In this document: positions 60,987 through 64,000 of the stretch, one piece after another | How the letters are laid out: each line of letters opens with the position of its first letter | Numbering within the stretch: position 1 is the stretch's first letter | Source: Emticicia sp051209875 | Lineage (GTDB): Bacteria; Bacteroidota; Bacteroidia; Cytophagales; Spirosomataceae | DNA length: 64,000 nucleotides | Reading direction: 5' to 3' | NCBI RefSeq assembly: GCF_051209875.1 | Contig: NZ_JBNTQY010000001.1 | Location: forward strand, 3,410,001 to 3,474,000 | Position numbers and translations under genes: made by a program | The notes under the pieces: generated by a model | Told to the model about the DNA's origin: nothing | Databases searched by the model: none | The model's input: only the letters and a program-made list of their open reading frames with translations

Positions 60987-63900
60987 TTAGTTGCACCCAT
61001 TCATTTCAGCAGTGAATACTGCATTATTCTCAACTTTAAAGCCCGGTTCTAATAATATAGATTTACCTCCTTTGTATCTGATATTTATATTCTGGTCAAT
61101 CCTTGCATTGCTTCTAATTTCATACGCTTTAAATATCCTATTTTCGTTATGTATCAAGCTAAATTGTTTTATTTGAGGACAATTCAAAGTTACATTTAAA
61201 CTACCTGAAGAACTACCCACACAAAATTTATCACGAATACTACTGATGGAATAACTAAAATCTTGTACGGGTGTAAATACAGTTTGTAATGAGTTGTTCA
61301 ATAAATTTATGATAGTCTGACCATTATTATAGGTAATATTAAATGGAGGAACTCCTGTTAAGTTTGCATTTAGTGTAACAGTTTCTCCTTCATTAATTCT
61401 ATATGAACCCAAAAGATGTACATTTGGCCGAGCTTTTACTACTATATTTGAAACACTTGATGCACCATATTCAACAGGTGATGTCGAGCGAAACCTAATC
61501 CTATAACCTTCACCTGTTGGTAGATTTTCAGGAAGTATTATTGTAAAATTATTGCCACTTTGGGTATAAGCCAAATCAGTAAAATTTAACCCCGTAGAAT
61601 CTGACAATTGTGGAATAAATTGATTATCAGGGTAGAAATAACCTTGTGAAGTCAAAGAAACTGGAAGAGTCTCAGCACCTACACATTTTATAGGCAAATT
61701 GCCATTATTTATATTAATGTTAGCATAAATTCTATTTGAATATCCTGTCAAATAATTCACTTTTAATTTCCCTTCTAAAATTTGATTTGAGCAGCTTCCC
61801 GCAAGCGTTCTTAAAGATGTTATAAATACTTCCGAAGGGGCTTGATTTGACACTAAGCTACCAAGTTTAAAACCATCTTCATTAATTGTTATTTTTCTAT
61901 AATCATATACTGGGAATGAGATATAGTCAGATATATTGAGTGTAATATCATAAAAATTATATCCGTCTTTAAGTTCAAACGGAACATAAAAGGGGTCGTT
62001 ATAATATTTATCAATAGTGCCACTAATAATTCTTGCCTTACCTGTATCTCCATATTCAAGACCCCAATATATAGTCTTAGTAAATACCCCATCAGCCGAT
62101 TCATAACCCAAGCTATATGTCCCAAGCGGAATATTTATAGGCAAAATAGTAGAAAACCAGCCATCAAGTTGATTTACTTGTCCAATGTAATATTTATTTG
62201 TACTATTAAAAATATAAAATTTTATGACTGTACCAACTGGAAAAGAATTCAAAACTTCATACGTAAAACTTAGAGGATTCTGATTGTTTTTACACGGAGG
62301 GGTATTTATATGTGTTGAAATCAATTGTGGAACAAATTTAACCTTAACGGTATCTGTTACATTGACAAAACCACAGTCTGAATAAGCATTTGTAACTGTG
62401 AAAACTTCGTCTTTGTACAATGTCATTGTCTGATTCAATATTCCATAAGGATTATAAAAATTATAAAAAAAATTGGGTGATTCTGGAGTTGTGGTTAAAG
62501 TTAAGTAAAAGGGGTATGTAGCTGCCGAAACATTATTACCAAGTGAAGTTGTGAGTCTATAGTTTTCTTCATATTTTTTTATGAGTTCTGTAAAGTTCCT
62601 ACTCAAAATATCAGTCACTCGATTTTGTTCATCAATTTTTACAAGTCTGATATAACAATACGTACCATTTACACTTGCTGAATTTAACTCGGCCCAAATC
62701 TCATCAGAGTATTGAGCCTTTGTCGTAAGAGTTGTCCAAGTACCACTACCTGGATTTGAGAATTGAACCGCTAAATTTATTGGCAATGAATAGTCTCCAT
62801 AGAAAAAATACTTTAAACGTATCAATGTTTTACCTTTATTACAGCTTGCTTGAATATCATTAACATAACATAAATAGGGTCGATAATTTATTTTGAGTGT
62901 TTTATTGAAAACTTGATTAACACAGCCATTAGATACTTGTGCAATAGTGATGACTGTATCCTTTGTGAAAGAGATTGGCACATCTAATGGAATTATTTGA
63001 TTAGAAGTATTTTTAAAAGTGCCTCCATGTCCATAAAAAACTACAGGAGAATAGCTATTCACAGTTACTGTATCAAACGAAACGTTGTAAGCTCCATATT
63101 GCACATTTTTCATGCTTATATTTGCCAAAATAGGTTTTTCTTGAACGCCTAAATCTCTCCATAAAGAATAGATTTCAGGAGAAGTTGATTTTATTCTAAT
63201 TAGCGGACTATTTATTACCGAACTTAAGGTTGAAATAATAAACCGTTGATTGGCCGAAATTTCTATACTTGGGATGTAAGGCTCAGAAAATTCTATAAAA
63301 AACTTATTATTTGCATTAAAAACTCCATTTTTTATCCAATCAAGCCAAATGGTATCTCCAACACAATAATATTTTTTCTTCAATGGAGCAAACAATATTG
63401 CTACTCCTGATGGATTGGTATTACTAACATTATAACTTCCTGCCACTGTCCCATTACCACATTGATTCCAAGATTTTATTGGAAAATATGTTCCACTTTG
63501 ATAAGCCATCGAACGGATAAATCCAACATTTTCTCGGCCAGTTTCAATATTTTCTTCAAGTGGATATGTCCTACCATCTGACATCTCAACCCACCCAATA
63601 TGTGAATTTGTGGTGTAGTTGGCCACATAAGATGTTGGTGAAATCACATAGGTTGAATTGACAAAACTGACATTGGGAGGTTCTAAAATCCGAATAGGGT
63701 TTGGATAGATAATGCCTTCAGTATTGGGGTTATCTATCACAACTGAAATATAATACGCTGGCTTAGTATTTAAAGTTGCATTTACTGGTACTGTGAATTT
63801 GATTGTGTTTTCCGACACCCATGTAGCGTTTAATTCCTCAAAAGTTGAATAATAATACTTCCTATTTGAAAATGATTCAGTTGTAGCATATTTCCCCAAT

Positions 63901-64000
63901 CTCACTTTATAATTGTATGATGAAGAAAGTACTTGATTTGAACTTAGCTTCAGAATAAAATCTTGTCCTCTACATAAAACTTCATTTGAAATTGATTCGA
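60987..64000 (-). CDS. Large secreted surface protein, C-terminal part (5' end outside window)
   Basis: At least 1004 residues; the frame remains open to the right edge, so the GTG at 63905 is not the start. It is a chain of repeated beta-rich units carrying C-x-G or C-x(n)-type openings (CRGQDFIL, CVGDTIWLDW, CCVGAETLPVSL-like) and Y/N/S/T-rich strands, in the style of large Bacteroidota cell-surface proteins. The C-terminal 60 residues (AYEIRSNARIDQNINIRYKG, LLEPGFKVENNAVFTAEMNGC) match the '3-coathanger stack' kind of ending. No T9SS sorting domain is visible. Role unknown; adhesion or gliding is possible. Confidence 0.78.
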   Translation of the reverse strand, partial: ESISNEVLCRGQDFILKLSSNQVLSSSYNYKVRLGKYATTESFSNRKYYYSTFEELNATWVSENTIKFTVPVNATLNTKPAYYISVVIDNPNTEGIIYPNPIRILEPPNVSFVNSTYVISPTSYVANYTTNSHIGWVEMSDGRTYPLEENIETGRENVGFIRSMAYQSGTYFPIKSWNQCGNGTVAGSYNVSNTNPSGVAILFAPLKKKYYCVGDTIWLDWIKNGVFNANNKFFIEFSEPYIPSIEISANQRFIISTLSSVINSPLIRIKSTSPEIYSLWRDLGVQEKPILANISMKNVQYGAYNVSFDTVTVNSYSPVVFYGHGGTFKNTSNQIIPLDVPISFTKDTVITIAQVSNGCVNQVFNKTLKINYRPYLCYVNDIQASCNKGKTLIRLKYFFYGDYSLPINLAVQFSNPGSGTWTTLTTKAQYSDEIWAELNSASVNGTYCYIRLVKIDEQNRVTDILSRNFTELIKKYEENYRLTTSLGNNVSAATYPFYLTLTTTPESPNFFYNFYNPYGILNQTMTLYKDEVFTVTNAYSDCGFVNVTDTVKVKFVPQLISTHINTPPCKNNQNPLSFTYEVLNSFPVGTVIKFYIFNSTNKYYIGQVNQLDGWFSTILPINIPLGTYSLGYESADGVFTKTIYWGLEYGDTGKARIISGTIDKYYNDPFYVPFELKDGYNFYDITLNISDYISFPVYDYRKITINEDGFKLGSLVSNQAPSEVFITSLRTLAGSCSNQILEGKLKVNYLTGYSNRIYANININNGNLPIKCVGAETLPVSLTSQGYFYPDNQFIPQLSDSTGLNFTDLAYTQSGNNFTIILPENLPTGEGYRIRFRSTSPVEYGASSVSNIVVKARPNVHLLGSYRINEGETVTLNANLTGVPPFNITYNNGQTIINLLNNSLQTVFTPVQDFSYSISSIRDKFCVGSSSGSLNVTLNCPQIKQFSLIHNENRIFKAYEIRSNARIDQNINIRYKGGKSILLEPGFKVENNAVFTAEMNGCN

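Noticed and set aside
1..64000. Insertion sequences, prophage, toxin-antitoxin or defence genes, tRNA and rRNA
   Set aside because: I read both strands for transposase, integrase, restriction, Cas and tRNA-like patterns and saw none. The small HTH next to a membrane protein (8637-9316) lacks features of a toxin-antitoxin pair.

Overview
The window looks like chromosomal DNA of an AT-rich, aerobic Gram-negative bacterium of the Bacteroidota, most likely Cytophagales (relatives of Emticicia, Arcicella or Flectobacillus; the genus is a guess). The signs are a fused CcoNO cbb3 oxidase with a one-haem CcoP, a GWxTD lipoprotein, SBBP and coathanger-type secreted proteins, archaeal/eukaryotic-type ProRS, the zapA-rny pair, and almost no Shine-Dalgarno sequences. 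I saw no rRNA, tRNA, prophage, insertion sequence or CRISPR array. Gene content is mostly housekeeping, broken by a few accessory blocks.

Layout. 0-8.4 kb: end of proS, an FKBP prolyl isomerase, a secreted seven-repeat propeller, accA, a beta-CASP nuclease, a PBP4-type DD-peptidase and a group III truncated globin. 8.4-13.4 kb: a membrane protein/HTH pair, a GWxTD lipoprotein, rlmB, a small MerR regulator and a secreted leucine-rich-repeat protein. 13.5-18.1 kb: a same-strand set of CoA-linked genes (enoyl-CoA hydratase, HMG-CoA reductase, alpha/beta hydrolase, 4-hydroxybutyryl-CoA dehydratase-like flavoprotein), the most unusual metabolic block. 18.3-28.3 kb: alaS, nitroreductase, HAD hydrolase, site-2 protease, acyltransferase, metZ, then a coiled-coil gene, zapA, a possible structured RNA and rny. 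28.5-35.3 kb: an unknown protein, the rimP-nusA-infB operon on the minus strand and a membrane protein. 35.4-43.5 kb: an EEP hydrolase, dprA, a lipoprotein hydrolase, an AbgB-like M20 peptidase, a long non-coding stretch, a one-domain LytTR regulator and a 17-residue-repeat fibre protein with an S74 chaperone domain.

43.5-58.6 kb is a complete cbb3 cytochrome oxidase locus: structural genes ccoNO-ccoQ-ccoP, assembly genes ccoG, ccoH, a SafE-like membrane protein, ccoS (57 aa) and the copper ATPase ccoI, interleaved with two universal stress proteins and three small unknown proteins. Divergent from it lie a PAS histidine kinase and a response regulator whose output is a CRP/FNR module. FNR-like palindromes (TATGAY-N4-RTCATA) sit in the divergent promoter region and near ccoNO, suggesting a redox or oxygen-responsive two-component regulon. 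The window ends with an NADP-binding oxidoreductase, a secreted amidohydrolase and the C-terminal part of a very large surface protein.

Many intergenic gaps are filled with short-word, self-complementary sequence (for example AGTTCTG, CTAATTGC and AATCACACATTCA families) and occasional GC-rich palindromes that stand out in the AT-rich background.
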